Assembly: GCA_035446985.1 (NCBI GenBank)
Contig: DAOTGG010000011.1
Location: forward strand, 1-31,544
Origin: JAQUSX01 sp035446985
GTDB taxonomy: Bacteria > Bacillota > Clostridia > Christensenellales > CAG-314
DNA: 31,544 nt
Direction of reading: 5' to 3'
This document shows positions 6,522 to 13,227 of this stretch, one piece after another. The notes under the pieces were generated by a model. It saw only the letters and a list, made by a program, of their open reading frames with translations. It had not been told where the DNA came from and made no database searches. The translations under genes and the position numbers were made by a program. Positions within the stretch are counted from its first letter, which is position 1. Each line of letters starts with the position of its first letter.

Positions 6522-7733
6522 ATGAAAACAATGGACAAATTTTTACGTTACGTTGCAGTTGACACGGAATCCGTACCCGACCGCGAAGAAATGCCAAGCT
6601 CGGAAAAGCAAAAAGATCTTTCAGCTATGCTTGTCAAAGAACTTGAAAAAATGGGCGCGTCAAACGTGCGTATGGACGAACGCGGATACGTTTACGCTAC
6701 TGTACCCGCAAATAAAAGTCAAAGCAAAACGCGTCTTGGTTTTATCGCTCACGTAGATACGGCTTGCGCTGTTTCGGGAGCGAATATCAAACCTGTAATT
6801 ACCCGTAATTACAACGGCGGCGTAATTAAAATGAGCGAAAACTACAACCTTGATCCGAAAGAATATCCGACCTTGTTAAATCATATCGGCGAGACCGTTA
6901 TTTGCACCGACGGAAGCACCTTGCTTGGCGCGGACGACAAAGCGGGAATAGCGGAAATAATGCAGCTTGCTCAAATACTGCTTACTGATAAAAGCATCGT
7001 TCACGGTGAAATCGGTATAGCTTTCACGCCCGACGAAGAAGTAGGCAGAGGCGCGGATTTCTTTGACGTAAAAGGTTTTGGATGCGATTACGCGTATACC
7101 GTTGACGGTGGTGCGATAGGCGAGATAGAGTACGAAAACTTTAACGCGGCTTCCGTCGACATTATTATTCACGGCGTATCTATTCACCCGGGACTTTCAA
7201 AAAACAAAATGCTCAACGCTATTTTGGTTGCGATGGAACTTAACTCTATGCTTCCGCCCGACCAGATACCCGCTTATACGCAATATTACGAAGGATTTTT
7301 CCATCTTGACGAAATGCGCGGCACGGTAGATAACGCAAAAATGGGTTACATTATCCGCGACCACGATATGAAAAAATTTACGCAAAAGAAAGAATTTATG
7401 AGCAAAGTTTGCGAATTTTTAAATGAAAAATACGGCGCGGGCACGGTAGAAGTTACGATAAAAGACACGTATTTTAATATGGTGGAAAAAATAAAACCCC
7501 ATATGCATTTGATTGAAAACGCCGAAAAAGCTATGACGCAAGTGGGCGTAAAACCTATTACTATGCCCATCCGCGGCGGCACGGACGGCGCGAGACTGTC
7601 TTTTGAAGGATTGCCTTGCCCCAATCTTGGCACGGGCGGTTACAACTGTCACGGCAGATACGAATACGTAACCGAAGAAAGCATGGACAAAATCGTTGAA
7701 ATTTTATTAAATATTACAAAGCTTTACGCGTAA
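6522..7733 (+). CDS. pepT: Peptidase T (tripeptide aminopeptidase)
   Basis: Cytosolic M20-family zinc aminopeptidase that releases the N-terminal residue of tripeptides. All expected residues are present: H77 and D79 (AHVDT), bridging D138 (LGADDKAG), catalytic E172 with metal ligand E173 (DEEVGRG), D195 (VDGG) and H377 (NCHGRYEY). Between them lies the usual dimerisation domain (about 205-320). At 403 residues it is full length. AAGGGG precedes the ATG by about 11 bases; a second ATG at 6531 is possible. A strong terminator follows at once. Confidence 0.95.
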   Translation: MKTMDKFLRYVAVDTESVPDREEMPSSEKQKDLSAMLVKELEKMGASNVRMDERGYVYATVPANKSQSKTRLGFIAHVDTACAVSGANIKPVITRNYNGGVIKMSENYNLDPKEYPTLLNHIGETVICTDGSTLLGADDKAGIAEIMQLAQILLTDKSIVHGEIGIAFTPDEEVGRGADFFDVKGFGCDYAYTVDGGAIGEIEYENFNAASVDIIIHGVSIHPGLSKNKMLNAILVAMELNSMLPPDQIPAYTQYYEGFFHLDEMRGTVDNAKMGYIIRDHDMKKFTQKKEFMSKVCEFLNEKYGAGTVEVTIKDTYFNMVEKIKPHMHLIENAEKAMTQVGVKPITMPIRGGTDGARLSFEGLPCPNLGTGGYNCHGRYEYVTEESMDKIVEILLNITKLYA

Positions 7734-7761
7734 AAATTTTTCAATAATTTTTATTCAATAC

Positions 7762-7799
7762 ACAAACCGTTTCATAAAAAATGAAACGGTTTGTTTTTT
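7762..7799 (+). terminator. Intrinsic terminator after pepT
   Basis: A perfect 14-bp stem (7762-7775 with 7781-7794), a 5-nt loop, and six T. It cleanly separates pepT from the next gene. Confidence 0.92.
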
Positions 7800-7844
7800 A
7801 TTTTAAACGGCAATACTCATAAAAAAGCAAAGGAGAATTTTTTT

Positions 7845-9098
7845 ATGAGCTTTAACCCTTTTGACCAAAAAGTAAGAAAGTTAAGCGAAACTTTTTTTGA
7901 CTGGAAAACGATGGACGCAAAACCCTATGATAAAGCCAATGACGACCCTTTTACAAAACTCAGAGTAATACTTATGAACGGCGCGGAATACGAGTCCGTC
8001 GGTTTTTCCCATAGGTTCAGCCGTAACTGCAACAATAACGACGTAAGGCGAGAGCTTTGCTTACTGCGCCGCGGCGAGCAGCAGCAGCAAAAACTGGTGT
8101 CGGGGCTAAAACCTATTGACGAAACTATTTTGGAAACGACAATAGGCTACGAGCAACTGGCGGTAGAATTGACAGCGATACTTGCGCAGCGCGAGCCTGA
8201 CGCATACGTAAAAAAAGCAATGGATTTTGCCTTGATAGAGGACTTTGACCATCTATACAGATACGCCGATTTAATGGAAATGGATATGGGCATAAAAGCC
8301 GAGCAGCTTGTTGGGGATTATACCGAAATAATGCCAGGCAGACCTACGGTGTCGGAACACCGCAGCCCCACAGACGACATTCGCCGTTACAGTAATTTTA
8401 AAAAGTGCGATTTGCTTACCGCTTTGAATATAAACACGATAGTTGCGGCGGAACAGCAAACGATGAATTACTATATGAACATCGGCGGATTTTACAACAA
8501 TAAGATAGGACGAAATCTATATAACGAAATTGCGATGATAGAAGAACAGCACGTCAGTCACTACGGCAGTCTATTGGACGTGACGTGTTCACCTTATGAA
8601 CAACTAATTATGCACGAATATAACGAATGTTATCTTTATTACAGTATGTATAACGACGAAACCAATAAATCGATAAAAAGAGTGTGGGAAATGTGTTTTG
8701 AGACAGAAATCGCCCACTTGAATCACGCGGTTAATATGCTGAATAAGTATGAACAAAAAGACTGGCAGCAAGTGATAAGAAAAGGTGAGTTCCCCGAACT
8801 ACTCAAATTCTCTTCCAATATCGAATATGTCCGCAAAGTTTTGAGAAATTCGATAAACGTCACGGGCGACAAGGAAGATTATATCACGGTAGAAAGGCTC
8901 AAACCCGATTGCGAGTTTTATAAATATCAAACCACGGTTAACGACAAACTTTCGTCTGTGGCAAGCCATGCAGTTATTGATAAATATATCGACGAAAACG
9001 GCGAAGATTACCGCTACGAGCAGTCGGTTCACCCCATACCAGAGCTTACAAACCGCAAAAAAGATAACACCGATGTAGGCAGATATCCGCAAACTTAA
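7845..9098 (+). CDS. Ferritin-like di-iron protein with three helix pairs
   Basis: A 417-residue protein; start chosen at 7845 because AAAGGAG lies just before it, while the longer frame would begin inside the pepT terminator. Two helix pairs give a standard di-iron set: E203 with E233-x2-H236, and E258/E261 with E288-x2-H291. A third, degenerate pair precedes them: E103 with D133-x2-H136. A four-helix ferritin-like bundle needs only two pairs, so the first may be a decayed or structural repeat. The N-terminal 90 residues and the Arg- and Asp-rich tail match nothing I know. Likely roles are iron or peroxide handling, by analogy only. It is monocistronic, followed by a 365-bp gap whose first 230 bp hold nothing I can support. 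Confidence 0.75.
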   Translation: MSFNPFDQKVRKLSETFFDWKTMDAKPYDKANDDPFTKLRVILMNGAEYESVGFSHRFSRNCNNNDVRRELCLLRRGEQQQQKLVSGLKPIDETILETTIGYEQLAVELTAILAQREPDAYVKKAMDFALIEDFDHLYRYADLMEMDMGIKAEQLVGDYTEIMPGRPTVSEHRSPTDDIRRYSNFKKCDLLTALNINTIVAAEQQTMNYYMNIGGFYNNKIGRNLYNEIAMIEEQHVSHYGSLLDVTCSPYEQLIMHEYNECYLYYSMYNDETNKSIKRVWEMCFETEIAHLNHAVNMLNKYEQKDWQQVIRKGEFPELLKFSSNIEYVRKVLRNSINVTGDKEDYITVERLKPDCEFYKYQTTVNDKLSSVASHAVIDKYIDENGEDYRYEQSVHPIPELTNRKKDNTDVGRYPQT

Positions 9099-9331
9099 AT
9101 TGGGTTTCTTAGTAAAATCTTTTTGCTTTAAAAAATATCGGTCGAGCGGAAATAATAACAAAAATTAAAAAATAGTAATAATTAACCTTTGCTTGTGTTT
9201 GACCGTAGGCAATATATGAACGTCAAAAACGCGCTCGGAATACTACGCCAAATAGATTAAAAAACGGCAGTAAAAACCTCTTAGTCAGATTAAAAATCAG
9301 CGCGGAAATAATAAAAAATATTTTAAAAAAA

Positions 9332-9352
9332 TTTTGTAAAAATTTTACAAAA
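9332..9352. promoter_or_regulatory. 21-bp perfect palindrome upstream of the hsp20 promoter
   Basis: TTTTGTAAAA and TTTTACAAAA separated by one base, ending five bases before the -35 element of the heat-shock promoter. The position suits an activator or second repressor. I do not match it to a known regulator, and such AT-rich sequence can be palindromic by chance. Confidence 0.4.
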
Positions 9353-9357
9353 AACCC

Positions 9358-9385
9358 TTGACAAGCTTGGCAATAGTGCTATAAT
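9358..9385 (+). promoter_or_regulatory. hsp20 promoter
   Basis: TTGACA (9358-9363), a 16-bp spacer and a perfect TATAAT (9380-9385). The start of transcription would be at about 9392, inside the CIRCE operator. Confidence 0.9.
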
Positions 9386-9389
9386 GGTG

Positions 9390-9416
9390 TTAGCAAACGG
9401 AAAGACAGAGTGCTAA
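9390..9416. promoter_or_regulatory. CIRCE operator (HrcA binding site)
   Basis: TTAGCAAAC, nine bases, GAGTGCTAA. The CIRCE consensus is TTAGCACTC-N9-GAGTGCTAA, so the right arm is perfect and the left arm differs in its last three bases. It overlaps the transcription start, the usual position for repression by HrcA. Confidence 0.9.
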
Positions 9417-9463
9417 CAACAATTTAAACCAATTGCCAATAAGTAATTAAGGAGAATAAAAAA

Positions 9464-9862
9464 ATGAAATATTTAACTAAGAGAGACCCGTTCGATGTAT
9501 TCGATGTTTTTGACAGAGTATTGCAACCTGTTAACTTTAATAACCAAATGAAAACCGACGTAAGCGAAACCGATAAAAATTATCTGTTTACCGTTGATTT
9601 ACCAGGATTCAATAAAGAAGATATAAATATCTCCGTTGACAAAGGTTATCTCACGATTGCCGCAAACAAGGAAGAAGAAAAAGAAGAAAACGACAAAGGC
9701 TATATTTTCCGCGAAAGAAAAATAGGCAACTGTTCAAGAAGCTTTTATCTTGGCGACGTATCGGAAGACAAAATCAGCGCGAAATATGAAAACGGCACGC
9801 TGGTTATCGATATTCCAAAACAGGAAAAAATCGAAACTACGAAGAAAATTCAAATTAACTAA
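9464..9862 (+). CDS. Hsp20 small heat-shock protein
   Basis: ATP-independent holdase chaperone of 132 residues. The alpha-crystallin domain spans about 30-125: it starts with the TDVSETDKNYLFTVDLPGF strand region, includes DINISV and LTIAANKEE, an acidic loop, and the closing GTLVIDIPK segment with the conserved G-x-L motif. A short N-terminal arm (1-28) carries FDVFD repeats, and the C-terminal tail ends in I-Q-I, a form of the IxI oligomerisation motif. AAGGAG precedes the ATG. Control by HrcA is predicted from the CIRCE element in its leader, which is less usual than for groEL and dnaK. Confidence 0.95.
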   Translation: MKYLTKRDPFDVFDVFDRVLQPVNFNNQMKTDVSETDKNYLFTVDLPGFNKEDINISVDKGYLTIAANKEEEKEENDKGYIFRERKIGNCSRSFYLGDVSEDKISAKYENGTLVIDIPKQEKIETTKKIQIN

Positions 9863-9978
9863 TTGAAGTTATTTGAAATTCAGACATAACACAAAAAAAT
9901 TTAAGGCTAAAACTTTTTTTATCATAAAAACAATATAGCTGATACAAACCATTTTGCTATATAACCCCCTCCAAAGAG

Positions 9979-10012
9979 TCGGGCGCGTAAATAATACGCG
10001 CTCGATTTTTTT
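9979..10012 (+). terminator. Strong terminator ending the hsp20 region (possible small RNA 3' end)
   Basis: An 11-bp GC-rich stem (9979-9989 with 9995-10005, one G-T pair), a 5-nt loop and seven T. It stands 117 bp after the hsp20 stop. Just upstream an extended -10-like TG-C-TATATA (about 9954-9962) is followed by the C-rich motif ACCCCCTCC (about 9963-9971), so it may instead end a separate short transcript. Confidence 0.85.
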
Positions 10013-10109
10013 GTTTTTTCCGTCGTTATACCTAACGTTTTTTAGGCATAAATTAGTCTTAAGACGCCTTTCGTATCGTCGCTAAGTTTCACATCCAATA
10101 TGAAACACT

Positions 10110-10154
10110 TTATCCACTAGATTAATCTCCCATTGTGGATAACTATGTGGAAAA
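10110..10154. promoter_or_regulatory. Cluster of three DnaA boxes
   Basis: Within 45 bp there are TTATCCACT (10110-10118, forward, one mismatch to TTATCCACA), TGTGGATAA (10134-10142, perfect on the reverse strand) and TGTGGAAAA (10146-10154, reverse, one mismatch and a common natural variant). The two reverse boxes are spaced 12 bp apart. No dnaA, dnaN or rpmH gene is in the window, and genes on both sides point the same way, so this is not obviously the replication origin. It lies 60-100 bp upstream of the amidase gene and may regulate it or bind DnaA. Confidence 0.6.
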
Positions 10155-10213
10155 GTGTACAACTTGCCGTTTATGAGGGCGAAAAATGGTATTTTTTGGG
10201 GTTTAATTGAGAA

Positions 10214-10927
10214 TTGAATAAGAAACCGTTCATTTTTGTCACAAAATATTGGAGAATAATCGCTCTTATTCTTGTGCTGATTTTGTTTTTTGTAGTTACC
10301 GCGGTATTTATGATAGACGCGCGAAAAGCCGACGTCACTCCCAGACAAACGGACTGCGTTGTGCTGATAGACGCGGGGCACGGCGGCGTTGACGGAGGCG
10401 TTACGGGAATAACAAGCGGAGTTAAAGAAAGCGACCTGAATCTGCTTTATTCGGCGGAGCTTGCGGAAAAATTTGAGACCGCGGGTTTTTACTCCGTTAT
10501 GACGCGCTCCGACAAAAGCGGACTTTACGGATTGGCAACCAAAGGTTTCAAAATGCGCGACATGCTAAAACGCGTGGAAATAATAGAACAAAGCAATCCG
10601 CAGATTGTCGTTTCGATACATATGAATAAATTTCGCTCTACCGCAAGAAAGGGGGCGCAAGTGTTTTATCAAAAAGGCGACGAAGAAAGCAAAAAACTCG
10701 CCGATTGTATACAAGCGGCGTTAAACGCCCTGACGGGTAAAAATTATTCGGCGTTATCGGGCGACTTTTTTATTTGCAGAAACAGCGAATGTCCGTCGGT
10801 TATCGTGGAGTGCGGTTTTTTGTCGAATAAAGAAGAAGAAATGCTTTTACAGCAGGACGAATATCGGGGAGAAATCGTTAATTCTATTTTTGAAGGTATC
10901 ATGCTTTATTTATATAGATACGGTTAA
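10214..10927 (+). CDS. cwlD: CwlD-type N-acetylmuramoyl-L-alanine amidase
   Basis: Amidase_3-family zinc enzyme that cuts the bond between muramic acid and L-alanine in peptidoglycan. It has one N-terminal membrane anchor (about 15-34), then the catalytic domain with H56 (DAGHGG), E72 (KESDLN), H136 (SIHMN) and catalytic E199 (VIVECGF). Its 237 residues match my recollection of Bacillus CwlD, which trims stem peptides so that muramic-delta-lactam forms in spore cortex; a general cell-wall amidase remains possible. The start must be TTG 10214, because an in-frame stop lies two codons upstream; the ribosome site is poor. It follows the DnaA-box cluster. Confidence 0.82.
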   Translation: MNKKPFIFVTKYWRIIALILVLILFFVVTAVFMIDARKADVTPRQTDCVVLIDAGHGGVDGGVTGITSGVKESDLNLLYSAELAEKFETAGFYSVMTRSDKSGLYGLATKGFKMRDMLKRVEIIEQSNPQIVVSIHMNKFRSTARKGAQVFYQKGDEESKKLADCIQAALNALTGKNYSALSGDFFICRNSECPSVIVECGFLSNKEEEMLLQQDEYRGEIVNSIFEGIMLYLYRYG

Positions 10928-10993
10928 TAATTTTTTCGTAAATATAAAAATAAAAAAATCCGCTGAGATTTCTAAAACATAAACTATTTCGGA

Positions 10994-11023
10994 TTGACAT
11001 TTTTAATCTTGGCGGTTTATTAT
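10994..11023 (+). promoter_or_regulatory. Promoter placed for a leaderless transcript
   Basis: TTGACA (10994-10999), an 18-bp spacer and TATTAT (11018-11023). Seven bases further is the A of ATG 11030. The longer open frame that begins with TTG at 10994 starts inside this -35 box and is not the gene start. Confidence 0.65.
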
Positions 11024-11029
11024 TTACAT

Positions 11030-11512
11030 ATGGACAAACAAGTTGTATTTGATTTTTTAGACGAACACAAAATTCCTTACAAAAAATATTTTCACGAAGC
11101 GACGGTGTCGGTCGAGGACAGCAAAAGAATTATCAATATTCCCGACGCTTTGGGCTGCAAAAGCTTACTTGTCAAAGATAAAAAAAGCGACAGATATTTT
11201 ATGGCGGTGATTCCGTCGGACAAAAGAGCCGATATGAGAGGTTTGGCGCATTATGTGGGAGCGGAAAAATTCGAGTTCGCAACGGCGGAAAAGCTAAGCG
11301 AATATCTTGGCGTTATCAGGGGAAACGTGTCGCCGTTTTGTTTTTTGTCCCCGTCTTCCTTATCGGTGGGGCTACTCGTAGATAAAAAATTGACGGAAGT
11401 TCCCGTCGTCAGGTTTCACCCGTGCGACAACACCGCAACGGTTTCATTAAGCTCGGTAGATTTTTTCAAATGTATGGATTTTTTGGGCAAAACGCCTATT
11501 ATAACCGACTGA
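11030..11512 (+). CDS. YbaK/ProX-type aminoacyl-tRNA deacylase
   Basis: A free-standing editing domain of about 160 residues, related to YbaK and ProX proteins that hydrolyse mischarged tRNAs such as Ala- or Cys-tRNA-Pro. Family features are the early KYFHEATVSVEDS segment, CKSLLVKDKK, the FMAVIPSDKRADM strand-loop, and a GNVSPF turn corresponding to the family's G-x-VSPF/GAVTPF motif. Start at ATG 11030, where the recognisable protein begins and a promoter would begin transcription. No ribosome site precedes it. It stands alone. Which tRNA it edits cannot be told, though Ala-tRNA-Pro is the best guess. Confidence 0.85.
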   Translation: MDKQVVFDFLDEHKIPYKKYFHEATVSVEDSKRIINIPDALGCKSLLVKDKKSDRYFMAVIPSDKRADMRGLAHYVGAEKFEFATAEKLSEYLGVIRGNVSPFCFLSPSSLSVGLLVDKKLTEVPVVRFHPCDNTATVSLSSVDFFKCMDFLGKTPIITD

Positions 11513-11540
11513 TATTTTTTTTACCTAATTTAATCGGCTA

Positions 11541-11587
11541 TTGATTTTTTTGCTTAATCGTGGTATATTAATACTAAATTTAGGAGG
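11541..11587 (+). promoter_or_regulatory. Promoter and ribosome site of the small membrane protein gene
   Basis: TTGATT (11541-11546), a 17-bp spacer containing TG just before TATATT (11564-11569), then AGGAGG at 11582-11587, nine bases before the ATG. This is a normal leadered message and a useful contrast to the leaderless layout of the gene before it. Confidence 0.7.
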
Positions 11588-11595
11588 TTTTTATT

Positions 11596-11814
11596 ATGAC
11601 AAAAAATGGCGGCGGTTATTTTGGCTTCGGCAGAGTCGTTAGCATAATTTTGGCGATAATTCCCTTTACCGCATGGATTTGCGGCTTGATTATAACGGCG
11701 CAAAGAAAACATTGGTTTTATTTCGTTTTGCGCTTGATTTTTGGTTTTACAATTATCTGGATTGTCGACCTTATAAGCATAATTGCGAAAAACAAACTCA
11801 TTTATCTGGTTTAA
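11596..11814 (+). CDS. Small two-helix membrane protein, unknown
   Basis: Seventy-two residues with a Gly-rich N-terminus (GGGYFGFG) and two hydrophobic helices (about 14-34 and 42-64) separated by a basic QRKHW loop. The very good promoter, AGGAGG site and terminator show it is a real, self-contained gene. The sequence resembles short YqaE-like or superinfection-immunity-like membrane proteins in size and layout, but I would not assign a family. Confidence 0.8.
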   Translation: MTKNGGGYFGFGRVVSIILAIIPFTAWICGLIITAQRKHWFYFVLRLIFGFTIIWIVDLISIIAKNKLIYLV

Positions 11815-11830
11815 TTTTTTTTCCTATAAA

Positions 11831-11872
11831 AAAAGAAACCGCGCTCAGTTAATATCGAACGCGGTTTCTTTT
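11831..11872. terminator. Terminator after the small membrane protein gene
   Basis: A perfect 13-bp stem (11831-11843 with 11860-11872), a 16-nt loop, and T-rich sequence following. The arm begins with four A, so it could also work on the reverse strand. Confidence 0.85.
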
Positions 11873-11941
11873 ATTTTTTTAACTTAATCTATTTTATAGC
11901 AAAATAATAGCTTTTTAGTTATAGGCATAAACTAATTTTGT

Positions 11942-12463
11942 ATGTATTTTGTAATATCCAATCAAATATACTCAATTCCGCTTTTTACGGGGATTATGGT
12001 AGCGAGCGGCATTTTCTGCGGACTGATATTCGGTCTAGGATTTAAAAATCTCGTAAAAAATTCTTACGCCGTTTTTCTGACGTTTTTTTATTTTTTGACC
12101 GTGATTATTTTGGTAATGCTGCCTGTTGGCTCAATAATGGACGGCGAAGCCGTTGTGATTACGCCCGAAAATAATATTAATTTTCAGTTTGATTTATTAC
12201 GACCGTTCAGGCATGTCGTTTATATGCGGGATTTTTTGCTGAATCTTTTTATGCTTGTTCCTTTTGGTTTTGGTTTGGGGTTTATACTCCCGCGAAAATT
12301 TTGGATATGCGTACTGATATGCGGAATTTCGGCGTTTTTGCTGGAAGCGTTGCAGCTATTTTCCAAAAGCAGAGTTACCGATATAAACGATTTTATTTAT
12401 AATTTTTTGGGCGCGTTAGGCGGATTAACCGTGTCAAGATTGGCTCTTATCGCCGATCGATAG
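11942..12463 (+). CDS. VanZ-like membrane protein
   Basis: A protein of 173 residues with four to five membrane segments. The VanZ-family pattern is visible: NLFMLVPFGF (101-110), a helix with E135-A-L-Q, then R144, D147 and D150 in SRVTDINDFIYN, and a closing glycine-rich helix. VanZ gives low-level teicoplanin resistance in VanA elements, but most chromosomal homologues have no known role, so resistance should not be inferred. No ribosome site is seen before the ATG; a weak -10 (TAAACT, 11928-11933) ends eight bases before it, so this may be another leaderless gene. It precedes a two-component system. Confidence 0.82.
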   Translation: MYFVISNQIYSIPLFTGIMVASGIFCGLIFGLGFKNLVKNSYAVFLTFFYFLTVIILVMLPVGSIMDGEAVVITPENNINFQFDLLRPFRHVVYMRDFLLNLFMLVPFGFGLGFILPRKFWICVLICGISAFLLEALQLFSKSRVTDINDFIYNFLGALGGLTVSRLALIADR

Positions 12464-12483
12464 CTAATTTCCAAAAAAAGCCT

Positions 12484-12511
12484 TTGATACTATCAAAAAA
12501 TATGGTAATAT
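12484..12511 (+). promoter_or_regulatory. Promoter of the two-component operon
   Basis: TTGATA (12484-12489), a 16-bp spacer with TG one base before the -10, and TAATAT (12506-12511). The expected start is about 12518. GGAG at 12532-12535 serves the regulator ATG at 12547. Confidence 0.65.
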
Positions 12512-12546
12512 AAGAAGAAAAAGATTTTTTTTGGAGTTAACAACAT

Positions 12547-13227
12547 ATGAAAAAAATTTTGGTCGTTGATGACGAACAGGGCATAAGGGATTTACTTAAA
12601 GAATATTTGGAAATGGACGAATACCAGGTCAGTACCGCGGTAGACGGACTCGACGCCGTAAACAAATGTAAAACGGGCGATTTTGACTTGATAATTATGG
12701 ACATAATGATGCCGAAAATGGACGGTATTTCGGCGGTGAAAGAAATACGGAAAAACAGCAGCGTACCCGTATTGATGTTGTCGGCGCGCGATCAGGAATA
12801 CGACAAACTTTTCGGGTTTGAAGTAGGCGCGGACGATTACGTTACAAAACCTTTCAGCACGAAAGAAGTTATGGCGCGGGTGCGTTCCATACTTTCCCGC
12901 ACCAACCCTGATAAAATGCGTAACGTGGAACAATTCGGCGGATTGGTGGTAGATTTTGACGGACGAAACGTAATAGTCGACGGCGTCAAAGCCGAACTTA
13001 CTCCCAAAGAATACGAGCTTTTGTTTTATCTGGTAAAAAACAAAGGTCTTGCGGTTTCAAGAGAAAAACTTTTGACAAACGTTTGGGGTTTTGAGTTTTA
13101 CGGCGACGACAGAACGGTGGATACTCACATAAAAATGCTGAGAGGCAATCTCGGAGCGTATCGGGACTGCATAGTTACATTAAGAGGACTCGGGTACAAA
13201 TTTGAGTACGAAGAAATCAAGGGCTAA
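12547..13227 (+). CDS. OmpR/PhoB-family response regulator
   Basis: Cytosolic DNA-binding regulator of 226 residues. The receiver domain (1-115) has acidic D8-D9, phosphorylation site D52 (IIMDIMMPK), switch S79 and K101 (TKPF). The C-terminal winged-helix domain (about 128-224) shows the ELTPKEYELL start, the recognition-helix region DDRTVDTHIKMLR and the GLGYKFE wing. It overlaps the kinase gene, so the two form one operon and surely one signalling pair. Regulon and signal are unknown; the upstream vanZ-like gene might be a target. Confidence 0.95.
   Translation: MKKILVVDDEQGIRDLLKEYLEMDEYQVSTAVDGLDAVNKCKTGDFDLIIMDIMMPKMDGISAVKEIRKNSSVPVLMLSARDQEYDKLFGFEVGADDYVTKPFSTKEVMARVRSILSRTNPDKMRNVEQFGGLVVDFDGRNVIVDGVKAELTPKEYELLFYLVKNKGLAVSREKLLTNVWGFEFYGDDRTVDTHIKMLRGNLGAYRDCIVTLRGLGYKFEYEEIKG

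Noticed and set aside
7791..7844. Upstream extension of the ferritin-like gene
   Set aside because: It begins inside the pepT terminator hairpin, while AAAGGAG supports the ATG at 7845.
10082..10154. Chromosomal replication origin
   Set aside because: Three DnaA boxes are present but no dnaA/dnaN neighbours, no clear unwinding element, and genes on both sides run the same way, so I list it only as a DnaA-box cluster.
10994..11029. Upstream extension of the YbaK/ProX-like gene from TTG 10994
   Set aside because: This TTG is the first half of a TTGACA -35 box, and the added residues do not fit the family.
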